The translations under genes and the position numbers were made by a program. From assembly GCF_020497125.1 (NCBI RefSeq), contig NC_059074.1, positions 197,418,915-197,482,914 on the forward strand: a stretch of 64,000 nucleotides of DNA, given 5' to 3'. The stretch comes from Mauremys mutica (lineage: Eukaryota; Chordata; Testudines; Geoemydidae). The notes under the pieces were generated by a model that was not told the origin of the DNA, did not search any database, and worked only from the letters and a program-made list of their open reading frames with translations. Position 1 is the first letter of the stretch; each line of letters starts with the position of its first letter. Of the stretch, positions 34,336-46,064 are shown piece by piece.

Positions 34336-34620
34336 ATGTTGTGATGATAAGGTCAATTATAATAAGATAAGGTGCCAGATTACGATTCCCCACCCACTTA
34401 CTCAGACTGGGTGTAGATACACATAGAAGTAGTCCCAAGGATGTCAGAGGAACTACTTGCTGTGAAACTGGTCAATTAAAGTAAAGCAGTCACAATTAGA
34501 CCCTTAAAAAGTCAGCATTTACCAACCATCACTGGACAATAGTATCTTAAGACCAAGCTATATGTTCATATAATTGGAATAAGAGCCATGTAGAGTATCT
34601 TTGGTATCACAATTCAGACT
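34336..34620. other. Unannotated stretch
   Basis: Nothing recognised. Confidence 0.4.
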
Positions 34621-34902
34621 GGCTATGTCTACCCTGTGCACGTTACAACGGCACATCTGTGCCACTGCACCCACACTGTTGTAGGATGTGTTGTGTAGCT
34701 ACTCTTTATTGCTGGGAGAGAGCTCTCCTGGTGAAAAAATAAAACCACCTCCAATGAGGGGTGGTAGCTTAATCGCCAGGAGCTGTCTACAGCAGCACTT
34801 TTCGTCATTTCAACGTTTGTTGTTCAGGGCGTGGGGGAGTGTTTTTTCCCCACACACCCTTGAGTGACAAAATTTTGAACGACGAAAGTGCCAGACAAAG
34901 CC
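34621..34902. mobile_element. Foldback MITE with 'ggctatgtctac' end
   Basis: The left end is 'ggctatgtctaccctg' and the right end reads inward 'ggctttgtctggcac'. Blocks inside ('gggagagagctctcctgg', 'aatcgccaggagctgt', 'cgtcatttcaacgtttgttgttcaggg', 'gacaaaattttgaacgac') match a turtle foldback family I remember. Another piece of the same family lies at 59279-59456. No clear target duplication. Confidence 0.65.
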
Positions 34903-35202
34903 ATAGTGTTTGTTTCATGGCCTTCATTTAAGTTCAGAGCTAACATGCTACAGCTTTGACTCCTTGATTGCTCTGGAATGCAACCAAATAAATACTTAAC
35001 GCTGTATGTAAGTCATAAGAAACATCAGCAGCAGCAGAGCAATTGCGGATTAGCAATGAAGAAATCCGTTGACTTCAGTGGGACTTTGGGGTGCATAAGC
35101 AATGCAGAATCAGACCACAGTGTAAAGGAAAGTCTTTAATTATACTAATGTCATTTAACAGGATATATTGTCATCTAGCACAACCCTAATAAATGTGTTA
35201 CT

Positions 35203-35496
35203 CCATATTGCCAATCCAAAGCATTACACACTCATGAGCCAGGACCTCCAAAATCATGAGATTGTTTAGAATCTCATGATATTTAAGCCAACAATACATT
35301 TGGGATTCTTTTTATTTGCCTCCTGGTTTTTGAGCCTTTCCAGTCATGTCTTCCAGCTTGTCTCTGCAACCATAAGGATGGGAATTTTTGTTTAAAGGAC
35401 AGCTGAGATTCTCATCTAATCACATGACTCTAGGAACTGGGGCTTTAAAAAAATATTGCAAGACCCATAATAAAACTGTAATAACTGGCAACACTG
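35203..35496 (-). mobile_element. Foldback element with TGTTGCCAACT-type ends
   Basis: The reverse orientation of 3978-4387: 'tcatgagattg', 'tttaagcca', 'cacatgactctaggaactgggg' and, at the right end, 'actggcaacactg' (about 35484-35496). The left end, 'ccatattgccaat', is its inverted counterpart. No CR1 insertion is present here, so this copy shows the uninterrupted form. Confidence 0.66.
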
Positions 35497-36337
35497 ATTA
35501 TCAAAAGCAAAATGTATCTAGTTTTTCCCCCGGCCATCAAGGTTATTTGATGTATATTTTCTCTGTAATCACAGTGAGTGAAATTCATTCTGTGCAGAGG
35601 GACACCACAGGGCCTTTGTGACAGTTCAGTCTCATTTAAGACCTCAAATTAGAACTTAAGTGGTGCATACGTCTTGTGTTGGCCCTCTGCACAAGGGTGA
35701 ATTTCATCCACAACGGATATCGATCTTGTGACAACTGGTGCTGCTTTTACATAAGGTGTAAATTCATGCATAATGCATACTTTAGATAAACAAGATGAGT
35801 GTACAGCTGCCAGGCATTAACAACTCTCTTGCTGAATAAAGCACAAGAAAATTGCATAGAAAATTAATCCAATTTTTCAAACCCATCCTCATCCAGAGAC
35901 TATAGTATTATATACTGTATTAGCTATCTGATGTAATAGCTTAAAAATACCTCACTATCACCACATGCCAAGATGATAAATACAGCATTAGAATTTATTA
36001 AAATGATATGTCATTTTTAGTCAATCTGCCAATAACAACTGAATATTTGTTTCATAATAAAAAGACAGGTGCAGCAGCTAATCATGATGTGCTTATTATT
36101 AAGGGTCGTTGGGAAAAAATAAAAAACTTAGAATCTTCACATGCTAGTCAGTAGTAAATCATGTCAAGTACTGATTTTAAGTGGAAGTCACCTTATGTAT
36201 AAAGGGATAGAGAAGTGCTGATTACATTCAAGTGGTTCTCAATGGATTTTTTTCCACAGCATTTGTGACTTCAAAACATTAAAGTGTGTTTCCCAAGCAC
36301 CTTCTCTTTCCAATGTGAGGCATACAGTTGGAGGGAT

Positions 36338-36340
<3 letters not shown>
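35497..36340. other. Unannotated AT-rich stretch
   Basis: Nothing recognised. Confidence 0.4.

Positions 36341-36384
<44 letters not shown>
36341..36384. repeat. (AT)22 microsatellite
   Basis: 44 uninterrupted bases of alternating AT, the purest simple repeat in the window. Confidence 0.98.
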
Positions 36385-36387
<3 letters not shown>

Positions 36388-38821
36388 GATTTTTTTAAAA
36401 ACCCACAACACACAGGCTGCAATATATTGAGAATTTAAAGGCTGTCATTGAAGTGTATGGCAGTCAAGAAAGCAAATGGGAGATAGTGACATGTTAACTG
36501 TGTGATATATACCTAGGTAAATTCTAAGCAGCAAATATAGTGCCCGAGGAGAATGGCAAAGAGCCAGATGCTGCCCTTGGTAAAATGTCCAGGAATCTTT
36601 CCACTGTCATCCCATAAGAAGAGGGTAGCATGACAGAATGTGATGAATGAAAGATGCACTTCCTCACCCCCCATGCCTAATTAATCTTGCAGTAATCAGA
36701 CTCAGATTTAACAAAAGAAATGCTGATGTCTTGGCAAAAAGTATAGACAGAGAAAGTATGTGAGGTGAAACTTAACTTGGCTACAGAACTAGCACAATTC
36801 TAGTGCATGGTATCAGCAGTTACAGATTCCACCCCCATGCCATCCCCATAAAAGACATTGTCAGGAAGGGAGCAGCGGCCGGTCATGGCCAGGGGTCCCA
36901 CTTTATGTAGATCCAGCAGCTATCAACCTTACATGCCTGTTACAATACAGAGGGTCTGGTGTTTGCAGAGATATTGCAGCAGTATTCCATGGCTTGTCAT
37001 GCATTACTGAAACATAACTACTCTGGTTCTGTGAAGCAGAACACGATGGCAGGGGGCTCATCTTCTCAGAGGAAGTTGATGATGAAAAGTTTCTTGACCA
37101 CTGACCCTGACTACTGAATGGAGCATGAGGTTTGGGGTATTACCAGCAGAACTCATGTTTCTCTGAGGTATCTAGTCATAATTACTTCTATATGGTTATT
37201 TTCTTACTGGGTACAGGATGCTGTTTCCACTGTTCATATTTTCTTGTTTATAAAGGGAATGTAGGAAGATGGAGCTGGTGATGGCTCTGTTCAATTGAAG
37301 GGAAGAGGCATTGGTGTACCAGATTCCTAAGATGCAGCATAGCTGTTTGACTTTCCTGGCCACTAGGGTGGAACTGAGCTATTGGAAAGGATGGGTTGAC
37401 GGAGATTTTCTCCAGCATATCATAATCTAGGGTGGGAAATGAGTGGAATACATGTTTAGTTTATTTTGAAATTAAATGAGGACATTTTAAAAAGTCTTTA
37501 TGCCCGAGCTGGTGTTCTTGGGGTCTTTTGTGTCCAGTAACCTGTTTGACTCGTTCTGTACTCTGGGGAATAATGGGGATAGGAAGAGTTGCAGATTCTT
37601 TACCTCTATGACAAGATAATATCATGGAGATGAGTCTCTTGAGCAGCAGGAGCTGCCTTAATGGAGACAGGCCTGGGGGGATGTAAGGAGGAAACGGATG
37701 CTATTTAATTGCAACTCTTTATATCATGTCTTTAAAACATCTGTCAGAGCAGAGGCTGTAGGAGGGGAAGAGATTCAGTGCTGGTGGAACGTCATGGAAG
37801 CAGAGGTTCCTAGACCACACTTCCAGAGTAAAAATTAATTCCTGGTGAAATCAATGCAGCTGATCTTTCTTGCAACAGGCCTTAATTTGGCCCACGATCT
37901 CTGAAGGCTGAGAGGGCCAAAAAAGGAGGAAAGTGATACCAAAATGTAGCATTTATAATGAGAAGTGCTCAACAGATAGAAGAAAAACAGATTAGTGTTA
38001 ATAGAAACATCTTTCGATGAACATAGGAATCCATCTGTCTTGAACAGCTGTCCAACACAAACAAAGTCAAGAGCAGCAAGTCATCTAATGAAGGAAGACA
38101 GATTAACCCCTGAAAAAGATCAAGGACTGGAGAGGAGGATGAAGATTAGAATATATAGTCTAATGTAAGAACCTATATCATCATACTTTATAGATTATCA
38201 TTTATTGAATTGCTGTGGATGTTACTGGATTAGGGTATATTCAATTACAAGATGATAGAAGGCATCAGGAATAGTAATATCTTCAAAGTGCAAAGGACAA
38301 TTAGTGCATTGGGCCAGTGACAACAAATGGCTTAGACATGATCCCTCGTCAAGAAAAGAGAACAAAGCTTGCCATCGTGGACAGATTGTTAGAAAAAAAA
38401 TTAATGGAGATGGGAGTGTTATGCAATAAGAACAGCTAGTACTGTTACATTTATAGTGCTCTGAGAGTTTCTGTAGCATTTATTTATCTCTGTGGATGGT
38501 CTCCATCTGTCTAGTTCTATTGAGAATGTTTAGGCTGTGGAAATTTCTTCAGCGCAACAATAGCTGCAAATATAACTTCTCTCTCTCTACTTTGTGCACC
38601 TACATTTCTGAGCTAATGTGAAAAAAATGGAGACTCAGCTACTGGGTCTGAATCTTTATGAATGTGACAACAAAATCAAGCAGACCCTCATTTTAGTGCC
38701 AAACCCACAGAAATTATCAGCATGAAAGTGTAGATAATATATGAAAGCAAGATATTCCAAATATTTGACAGACAACTTTGGTACTTCCCTCCATTTCTGC
38801 TGTGTCACAAGGTCACAAATA
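36385..38821. other. Unannotated stretch
   Basis: About 2.4 kb with moderately GC-richer patches (36830-37800) but no recognised family and no long ORF. It may contain old LTR-derived sequence. Confidence 0.35.
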
Positions 38822-39009
38822 CACCACTACCTCGATATAACGCCATCCGATATAACACGAATTTGGATATAACGCGGTAAAGCAGTGCTCCAGGGGGGTG
38901 GGGCTGTGCACTCCAGTGGATCAAAGCAAGTTCAATATAACACGGTTTCACCTATAACGCGGTAAGTTTTTTTGGCTCCCAAGGACAGCGTTATATCGAG
39001 GTAGAGGTG
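38822..39009. mobile_element. TA-flanked MITE, CACCTCTACCTCGATATAACGC ends
   Basis: The two 22-base termini are inverted with a single mismatch, and TA lies outside both (38820-38821 and 39010-39011). The 188-bp body repeats 'gatataac' and 'cctataacgcgg' several times, so it has inner subterminal repeats as well. It is a Tc1/mariner or pogo-like non-autonomous element with no ORF. Confidence 0.9.
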
Positions 39010-40107
39010 TACTGTCACACATCAGTTTTCTGTTAGCCCTGTGTACCCAGCATAAAATAGATTGCTAAATTATGAAGTTTCACAGTTGCACCCACTCCCT
39101 GAGTGGACCATTTCACATTTTTCAGCATTTTAGGGAAATAAGATATTAATAAACATAGACAGTATTTTTTTCTCTCCAGATGGCTTGTTCTGAGCTTAGA
39201 GGAACATCATCAAGTGATTAATGTAATGTACAAAGAGAAATTAGGAAATTAAGAGTAAACGGGGTAAAAGTCTAGCACTGTTTGCCTGAAACATCCTACC
39301 CTCTTACAAGGAGTTGATCCAGCACTGAAATAGTTGTGACTTCTTGAGGCAAGTGACTTATTAACCAACCTGGATATAAGGGTGAGGAGAGAGCATTTTG
39401 GGTATGGGCTGAGCATTCATAAGGGAGGAATCCTAGGAGCTGATTTTTATGTTATCTTTTATTAAAGCACCAAGGAGGGGGAGAGTTTGGACAACAGGCT
39501 GGAAAAGGCACCTGCACCTAGGAATTAAACAGTTTACCAAGGTTATCATCATTTGAAAAAGAGGGGTTTCATGCCACTGATTTATAGCTTAATATGTAAA
39601 GACACATACATATTAAATGGATTGTCAACACTACATGCCATTCTTTCATCTTTAAATATTCTTCTTACACCTTAGCCAATAGTCCAAATTTCCAGCATCC
39701 TGGATGCCAGCACAGCCAAACAATGTATATTTTCTCAATGAAAAGAACATCATTTAATTGGATTTTTCCTTAAGCTCCAGACTCCTTAATAATAAATATA
39801 CTAACTGAAATTCTTCCTGCTTGGGAAAAAAAAGGACACATTAAATAAATCCCCACAGTGTAACGATCTATACATGGGAACTCTTATTTCTATGCAGAAC
39901 TCCACCAACTTCAGTGGGGATATATATGAGAATAATACACACTTGCAGATTCCTTTGCAATTTAAGGGGGTAGGGGGGTGAGAAATCAAGAAAGGAATCT
40001 TGGAATATCCAGAGTGTAAAGTTAGTAAAATTCAACAGCTCAAAAAGCGTATTAGCTCTCAGATACTTTGCACATGAATAGATTATTAAGATCAGTAATT
40101 CAGCCAC
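39010..40107. other. Unannotated stretch
   Basis: Nothing recognised. Confidence 0.4.
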
Positions 40108-40193
40108 AGGTTATGGGTCTATTAGAAGGACTGAGTGGGTGAGGTTCTGTGGCCTGTGATGTGCATGAGGTCAGACTAGATAAGTCTAAAGAA
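40108..40193 (+). mobile_element. CR1 LINE 3' end, short
   Basis: 'gggtgaggttctgtggcctgtgatgtgcatgaggtcagactagat' is the CR1 3' terminal region of the subfamily whose complement lies at 44701. The last bases are missing. Confidence 0.75.
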
Positions 40194-41364
40194 AAGGATT
40201 TAGCTTTGCGGCCTGTCCTGCTTGATAAATCTTTTAAACAATGTATATTGTGTCGGGACTCCATTCACATTTGATTTTCATGCAAGAAAACACACAAAAT
40301 GCTTCTTCTGGGGTCTTTAAATTAAAAAAAAAATAGATTAAATTTAAATGGATTACTTAACAAGCAGAATCAATCACTCAAGTACAGGTCTGGGTTGTGG
40401 TGAAACTGAAAGCATAAGGCATAAGGGGAAGGGGGCTGACCTGGCACAATTAATTAAAGTCAGTTCAATCTAGTTACAACAACCAAGGATCTTTGGAATT
40501 CAGCAGCACTCCTGCTGTGCCTTCGCTCCCACACATGTCCCCAACATTCCGACTACCCTACAGAAGGCAGTCAAAGGAAGGTACTATTAGACCTGTCCCC
40601 ATGTCACCCAGGGATTCCACCAAACTAGGGGAATACACATCTACCATGTAAAGTCAGCTTTACAGCCACTTTCAGCTGCCAGATCAACACAAATGGGCCA
40701 TACCAGGGCTAGGATTTAACCCTGTAATTTTTAAGTTAGCAAAATTGGGATGGTATCAAACATTGTCTATTAGCTCTAGCAATCTTTGGAAAAGCACCTG
40801 CTAAAACCACATTTACATCGATGTGAGACAAAACCCATAAAAATCATAATGATGTCATTGTTAGGGCCCAATAGCTGATGACCTGCAAAAAACTAGTAAA
40901 GCTTTCTTTATACCAATGCAAAGCAGTGAACATCAACATGCATTTCTGGCCCTGATGGTTTCTGAAATATCAGCTCTTAAATGTCATTCATCCCTCAATC
41001 TAGTAGTGGATTTTCTAACACTGGTTCGGGATTGTATGGGCATGTACCAGGCCTTGAACCAGTTTCATTTTCATTGCCAGAAATGTCAATTTGAAGAGCT
41101 CCCCTGCCAGAAAGATGTCCAATAACCTTCTGTAATAATACCTCTGTCATTCTGCTTTAAGAAATACGGATTTTCTCCTCCTAGGGACTGGTTCTGCAAA
41201 GCTGCCCTAGTCTCTGGAGTGGCACCATGATATGAGGATGGGCATGATATGTTGGTGGGCTAGAAGTGGCAGTAGGTACATTAGAACAATTCACCTGAGG
41301 AACAGATCTGGCAGTCTAATGATACCACATTTGCATTTCTATGTTAGCGATGTGAGTCTGAGGT
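40194..41364. other. Unannotated stretch
   Basis: Nothing recognised apart from an A tract near 40324. Confidence 0.4.
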
Positions 41365-41740
41365 TAAGGTGAAATATTCAGACGTGCCTACGTGAGTTAG
41401 GAGCTTCAGTCCTATTTTCAAAAGTGATTTAGGAGCTTAATTCTCATTGCAAGTTAATAAGAATTAGGCTCCTAAGCACCTAATTTACTTCTGAAAATGG
41501 GATTTAGGCTTCTGAGTCAATTACTGAGACTTTGAAAGGTATTTAGTCACCTAGTGGAATTTTCAAAAGCATTTATTGGATGTTAGGTGCCTAAATCCTA
41601 CAAGGTGCCTAAATATCTTTTAAAAAATCTGTCCCTTCGGCACTATTAAAAACTTTATCCCTGATTTTAGGGTAAATTAACTAGGAGTCTAATTTAGGAG
41701 CCTAATTTCCACTGACTCCAATAGCATTACCTAAGGTGCT
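41365..41740 (-). repeat. Turtle-type 'cacctaa' interspersed repeat
   Basis: Contains 'cctattttcaaaagtgatttaggagc', 'gaattaggctcctaagcacctaattta', 'cctagtggaattttcaaaagc' and 'gttaggtgcctaaatcc'. It is the opposite orientation to 3470-3795 and the longest copy here. Confidence 0.62.
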
Positions 41741-42144
41741 CCCTCACACCAGGGTAATGTGTCAACAGTATCTAACTTTTAAAAGCATCTGAACCAATGG
41801 TTCCTAGGTCACTCAGATGCATTTGAAAATTTGATCTTTGTTCCCTTGCATCCAGGATGATGACTGATGTTAAAGGTGTTGTGGAAGCATCACGGTGTCT
41901 ACCGCCAATGTCAGGGTGCACTTGAGGTAAATGCTCTTGGAGCCAGTTTGGGAACAGCATTGACTCCAGAAGGAGCCTCATTTAGTCCTTTTTTTGTGGA
42001 AGATGTTCAGGACAACATGAGACATTCACAGTGAGGATGTGTAAAAATGCAAACAAGGTAGGAATCTGGAGAAGGAAGAAAAAGTATGCTGTGTAAAAGC
42101 ACTTTTTCCTGTCAACCAAAACCATCCAGCTCCTTAATTGTAAA
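41741..42144. other. Unannotated stretch
   Basis: No family recognised. It holds the left flank of the GC-rich element that follows. Confidence 0.4.
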
Positions 42145-42782
42145 CAGAGGTGTTGGTGGTTTCCCAAAAGTGGGACGGCCAGGGCCCCCGCACCCTCCAC
42201 AAGGCCCTGCACCGACTTTCCTCTTCCCGCCAAGGCCCCGCCCCCAGCCAAGCCAGAAACCGGAGCGGGTCCAAGGAGTCCGCCCCACCTCCCTGCCCAG
42301 GTGGGGTGAAAGCGGCCTCCTTTCCATGTCTCTGTCCCCCGAGCCCTCCACCTAAGGCAGTGGAAGGTCCGTGGCACCTCACTGCTGCCCAGACAGCTCT
42401 TACCATGGCTGGACTGTGGCTCTGAGACACCCCCTGCGTAGGGGAAAGCTGCGCAGGCAGCTGTGGGGAGCCAGCGTGGAGTCACAGACCATAGCTCACC
42501 TCCACCTGCCCTGGGCGGGAAGCCCGAGGGGTGAGGACATGGGCTGGGGCCTCCTCTCCACCCCCCACCCATGGGCTGGTGGAGGGTCCGTGCGGCTCCA
42601 ACAATTGCCCGGGCTCCCCGGCTGGACTCCACACTGGCCTGGCTGGGGGGCTGGGCCTCAGGGGAAAGAGGAGGGAAAAGGGACATGGTCAGTACTGAAG
42701 AAAATTGGACAGGCCAGGCCCATCCACTTTCAAAAAGTGGGAGGGCCCTGGGCCCCTGCACTCCCTGGTTCCGGCACCACGG
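42145..42782. mobile_element. GC-rich hAT-like foldback element
   Basis: A sharp GC-rich island of 638 bp in AT-rich DNA. The flanks ATTGTAAA (42137-42144) and CTTGTAAA (42783-42790) match at 7 of 8 bases, fitting a hAT-type target duplication. The ends CAGAGGTGTTGG and, read inward, CCGTGGTGCCGG are weakly inverted (8 of 12). A block of about 38 bp just inside the left end ('ttcccaaaagtgggacggccagggcccccgcaccctcc') recurs as a direct copy just inside the right end, so the ends may also carry direct subterminal repeats. ORFs up to 276 codons cross it on the minus strand but have no domain and run into the flanks. Confidence 0.68.
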
Positions 42783-43212
42783 CTTGTAAATAGTGATACA
42801 GGGAGGATCCAAATGGACATAATTTGTATAAATTGCCCTAGAATGACCTGCATACTTATCTTAAACTGTACCATTGAAAGGGTGTTTGTTGATACCTATA
42901 ATTTTTAGGTCTTTACAGTTGACTAATCCTGCAAAATATCTTTCACGCAATAACTCAGTGTCATTCAGTGAAATTTGTCCTGCAGAGCAGGGAATGCGCA
43001 GTAAAACAGGTCGAAATTAAACCCTTTACATCAGTTTATTTGAAATGTGAACTGAAATAAAATATGTTGACAGCTACATCCTGCTCAGTCACTGGTAGCC
43101 ATCTCTGCCTCTGCTTTGTTTGAATAGTGCAGAAAAGGTTAGTGTAGTAAGAAAAGGAGATATGTATACACGTGTATAATACAGATGAGTATAGCAGTAA
43201 GAATACTTTGGG
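42783..43212. other. Unannotated stretch
   Basis: Nothing recognised. Confidence 0.4.
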
Positions 43213-43345
43213 TCAGGATTCTCAGCTGATGAAAATCACTGTAGCTACACGGACTTCAATTACACGATGTCAATTTGCATCAGCTAAGAATCTGGCCCTA
43301 TGGGGCCAGATTCTTAGTCAATTTGCATCAGCTAAGAATCTGTGA
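43213..43345. repeat. Quasi-palindrome with 48-bp direct duplication
   Basis: The part at 43284-43298 and its exact complement at 43303-43317 form a perfect 15-bp hairpin with a 4-base loop. The 26 bases at 43269-43294 recur exactly at 43317-43342. The left part ('ttctcagctgatgaaaatcac') is also loosely complementary to the repeated block, suggesting an old foldback repeat that was copied again by strand switching. Confidence 0.88.
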
Positions 43346-44017
43346 CGCTTTCAGAATGTCACATCTACACTTGATTCATATTAAAAACAAAGAAAAGACA
43401 AAGTTTATGGTTAACAACAATAATGAATTATGGTCTTGTATCTGTAGGACTTCCAGCATAGAAAAAAATATTTTTTTTAACAAGAAAATGAAATCACGTT
43501 ATCCTCTACCCCTTCTAATTCAGCTGTAAATTCTGTGTCTGTCGCTAAGACAGGGTTATAAGCCATGTCATCCTGAGCACCTGAAAACTAAAGTAGCTTC
43601 CTATGGGATTCAGTGGTTGTTTTAATAATCCTAAGGAAAGGATAAAAATAGTGTAGTGCACTTGTAGGCAAAAAGAATAATTCACCAATAGCTCCCTTCT
43701 ATTCTCTATTTTATGACCTTCTGTTATGCTGCGATGATATAAGCACGAACAGGGAGAAAACACTTTCAAGGCAATGTCCTCCTTAGCATTAGTCTAGTAG
43801 CATAAAAGGTCTTGTGTGCCTTGTGTGGAGGCAATAAAAACTTCCTATGATACAGAAATAATAGTCACAGTACAAGTAAAGTTGGCAAAACTGCTAATAC
43901 TAAATCCAGTTTCAAGTGCTGGTCTCTCAAAATGGTTCATTCTTCTGGCCCTGAAACATTATATGTTCCCAGCAAAAAGGATGGGGTAAGGTCCGTAAAT
44001 CTGCACCGTTTGTAAAA
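43346..44017. other. Unannotated stretch
   Basis: Nothing recognised. Confidence 0.4.
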
Positions 44018-44397
44018 CAATTTTAATAGGCAGCAGGTTTAAAACAAAGAAAAGGAAGTTCTTCTTAACGCAGCACACAGTCAACTTGTGGAACTCCTGA
44101 CCTGAGGAGGTTGTGAAGGCTAGGACTGTAACAGCGTTTAAAAGGGAACTGAATAAATTCATGGTGGTTAAGTCTATAAATGGCTATTAGCCAGGATGGG
44201 TAAGGAATGGTGCCCCTAACCTCTGTTTGTCAGAGGATGGAGATGGATGGCAGGAGAGTGATCACTTGATCATTGCCTGTTAGGTTCCCTCCCTCTGAGG
44301 CACCTGGCATTGGCCACTGTCGGTAGACAGATACTGGGCTAGATGGACCTTTGGTCTGACCCGGTATGGCCATTCTTCTGTTCTTATGTTTACTAGT
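44018..44397 (+). mobile_element. CR1 LINE 3' end
   Basis: Starts inside the ORF2 C-terminus ('aataggcagcaggtttaaaacaaag', 'gtcaacttgtggaactcctgacc') and runs through the 3' region ('gccaggatgggtaaggaatgg', 'cactgtcggtagacagatactgggctagatgg') to 'ggccattcttctgttcttatg'. It is colinear with 33040-33415. It is 5'-truncated and has no full frame. Confidence 0.88.
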
Positions 44398-44700
44398 TTA
44401 AAATGGAAACTATGTTATCTTTTGAAATTTAACCTTTTGATTAGGAAAACTCACTAGAAGGGGGCAAAATATAAATCATGATAAAGTTATAAACCTCAGG
44501 GGCCTCTATCTAAAGAAGTCCCTTGTAAATAAAATGTAACATTTTAGGAAACTTCTAAAAATATTTAAAATGCTCACTAAAGTCAAGCACTCCTACGACA
44601 CCTAGGACAAAATGTTAAGTCATCTGTGCCTAAAATTAGGTAACCAGATCCAGAAAAATCAAGAAAAATAAATAAATAACCCACACACATAACCACCCAT
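44398..44700. other. Unannotated stretch between two CR1 copies
   Basis: Nothing recognised. Confidence 0.4.
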
Positions 44701-45050
44701 TCATAGAATCATAGAACATAAGATCAGAAGGGACCATTATGATCATCTAGTCTGACCTCCCGCAAGATGCAGGCCACAAAAGCTGACCCATCCACTCCTG
44801 AAATAATTCTCTCCCTTGACTCAGCTGTTGAAGTCCCCAAATCCTGATTTAAAGACTTCAAGTAGCAGATAATCCTCCAGCAAGAGACCCCTGCCCCATG
44901 CTGCGGAGGAAGGCGAAAAACCTCCAGGGCCACTGCCAATCTACCCTGGAGGAAAATTCCTTCCCGACCCCAAATATGGCGATCAGCTGAACCCCGAGCA
45001 TGCGGGCAAGACTCTCCAGCCAGACACTCAGGAAAAAGACTTTCAATTTA
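44701..45050 (-). mobile_element. CR1 LINE 3' end, second subfamily
   Basis: On the plus strand: 'tcatagaatcatagaac', 'agaagggaccattatgatcatctagtctgacctcc', 'gcaagatgcaggccac', 'tggaggaaaattccttcccgaccccaaatatggcgatcagctgaa'. This is the complement of a well-known CR1 3' region in turtles and birds, distinct from the subfamily at 1098, 33230 and 44220. It looks well preserved. ORFs here are on non-coding 3' sequence. Confidence 0.9.
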
Positions 45051-45936
45051 ATTTAATTAGTCACCAGAAAAATGTTAATCCATTACTCATAATGAACCTG
45101 TGTGATATTTGCATTAGGTTGTCTCAGAGTTTTTGGTTGATTTGGGTGTGACACTACAAAGGTACAACTAAGTTTCTTTGAGTCACCTCAACTGCAGACT
45201 TGTACACTTTCTTATATTTGGAACTTTGGAACCTTAACTTGGAATTTCCTAGCTACCATCTGTGGGTTTTAAGGAAGTTCTATTTTCTATGTTTTGCCTG
45301 AAATTGGTAAATAAGTCATTCAACCTTCATTGCATTTTAATTAATTATTTCGCTTGGGAGTTTCTGTGGGATTTAATCAATGTTTAAAAAATTGCTCAGG
45401 GACAATCAGGAGCCTCTGCAAGACTAGGAAGTTGAGTTCAGACTCCAGCTGGGCTTATTAGCTTGACAAGGACTTTGGAGGAACTCATATGCACACTGGG
45501 ACAGGCCCCATTCTTTTCCAGATACTTGTGGCTTCCTTCCTCCCATCCCCATATGGCTTCCCTTCTTCCATTTCTTTCACGCCCAGAACCCTCTGCCCCC
45601 ATCTGTGATTCAATAACATCATAATTCTCTGTGTCTAGGTTACATGTTGAGCCACAGAAAGTCTGCAAAGCACCAAGGATACTTTTTTAAAAAATGTAAA
45701 ATAGATACATGCTAATTAAGTGTGAATGTTATGCATGCATCAAAAACGTGTTTATAATAGATGTGTACATTAAAGTATATCATTGCCAATGTGTTATATT
45801 TACATGAAACACCTTTCAATTAGGACTGGTGGGAAAACAACAATTCTGAAACATTTAGAGGTTTCAAAATTTGTTTCCTTTCCACCATGCGACCTTTTAC
45901 AATCTTTTGTGAAATGGAGGACAGAAACTCACAACT
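45051..45936. other. Unannotated stretch
   Basis: Nothing recognised. A CT-rich block at 45520-45605 produces a chance minus-strand ORF. Confidence 0.4.
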
Positions 45937-46064
45937 GGCCTGGGATGTGGGATACCCCGGTTCAAGTTCCTGCTGTGCCTGATTTGGACTGATCTGGAAT
46001 GAAAACCACTGCTCTATATCAAGCAGAACAGGGACTTGGACCAGATTCTCCCACATACCAGGCC
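45937..46064. repeat. Inverted repeat, arms about 47 bp
   Basis: The left arm runs 'ggcctgggatgtgggatacc', 'ggttcaagttcctgctgtgcctga' (45937-45983). The right arm, 'tcaagcagaacagggacttgg', 'ccagattctcccacataccaggcc' (about 46019-46064), is its imperfect complement. The GGTTCAAGTTCC in the left arm looks like a Pol III B box, so the structure may come from two MIR- or tRNA-like heads inserted face to face. Confidence 0.82.

Noticed and set aside
42371..42793. Plus-strand ORF of 140 codons
   Set aside because: Same GC-rich element; no domain and no splice or promoter context.
41982..42812. Minus-strand ORF of 276 codons, the longest in the window
   Set aside because: It follows the GC-rich island and spills into both flanks, has no recognisable domain, is low-complexity (Pro, Gly, Arg, Ser rich), and overlaps long ORFs in other frames, as expected from base composition alone.
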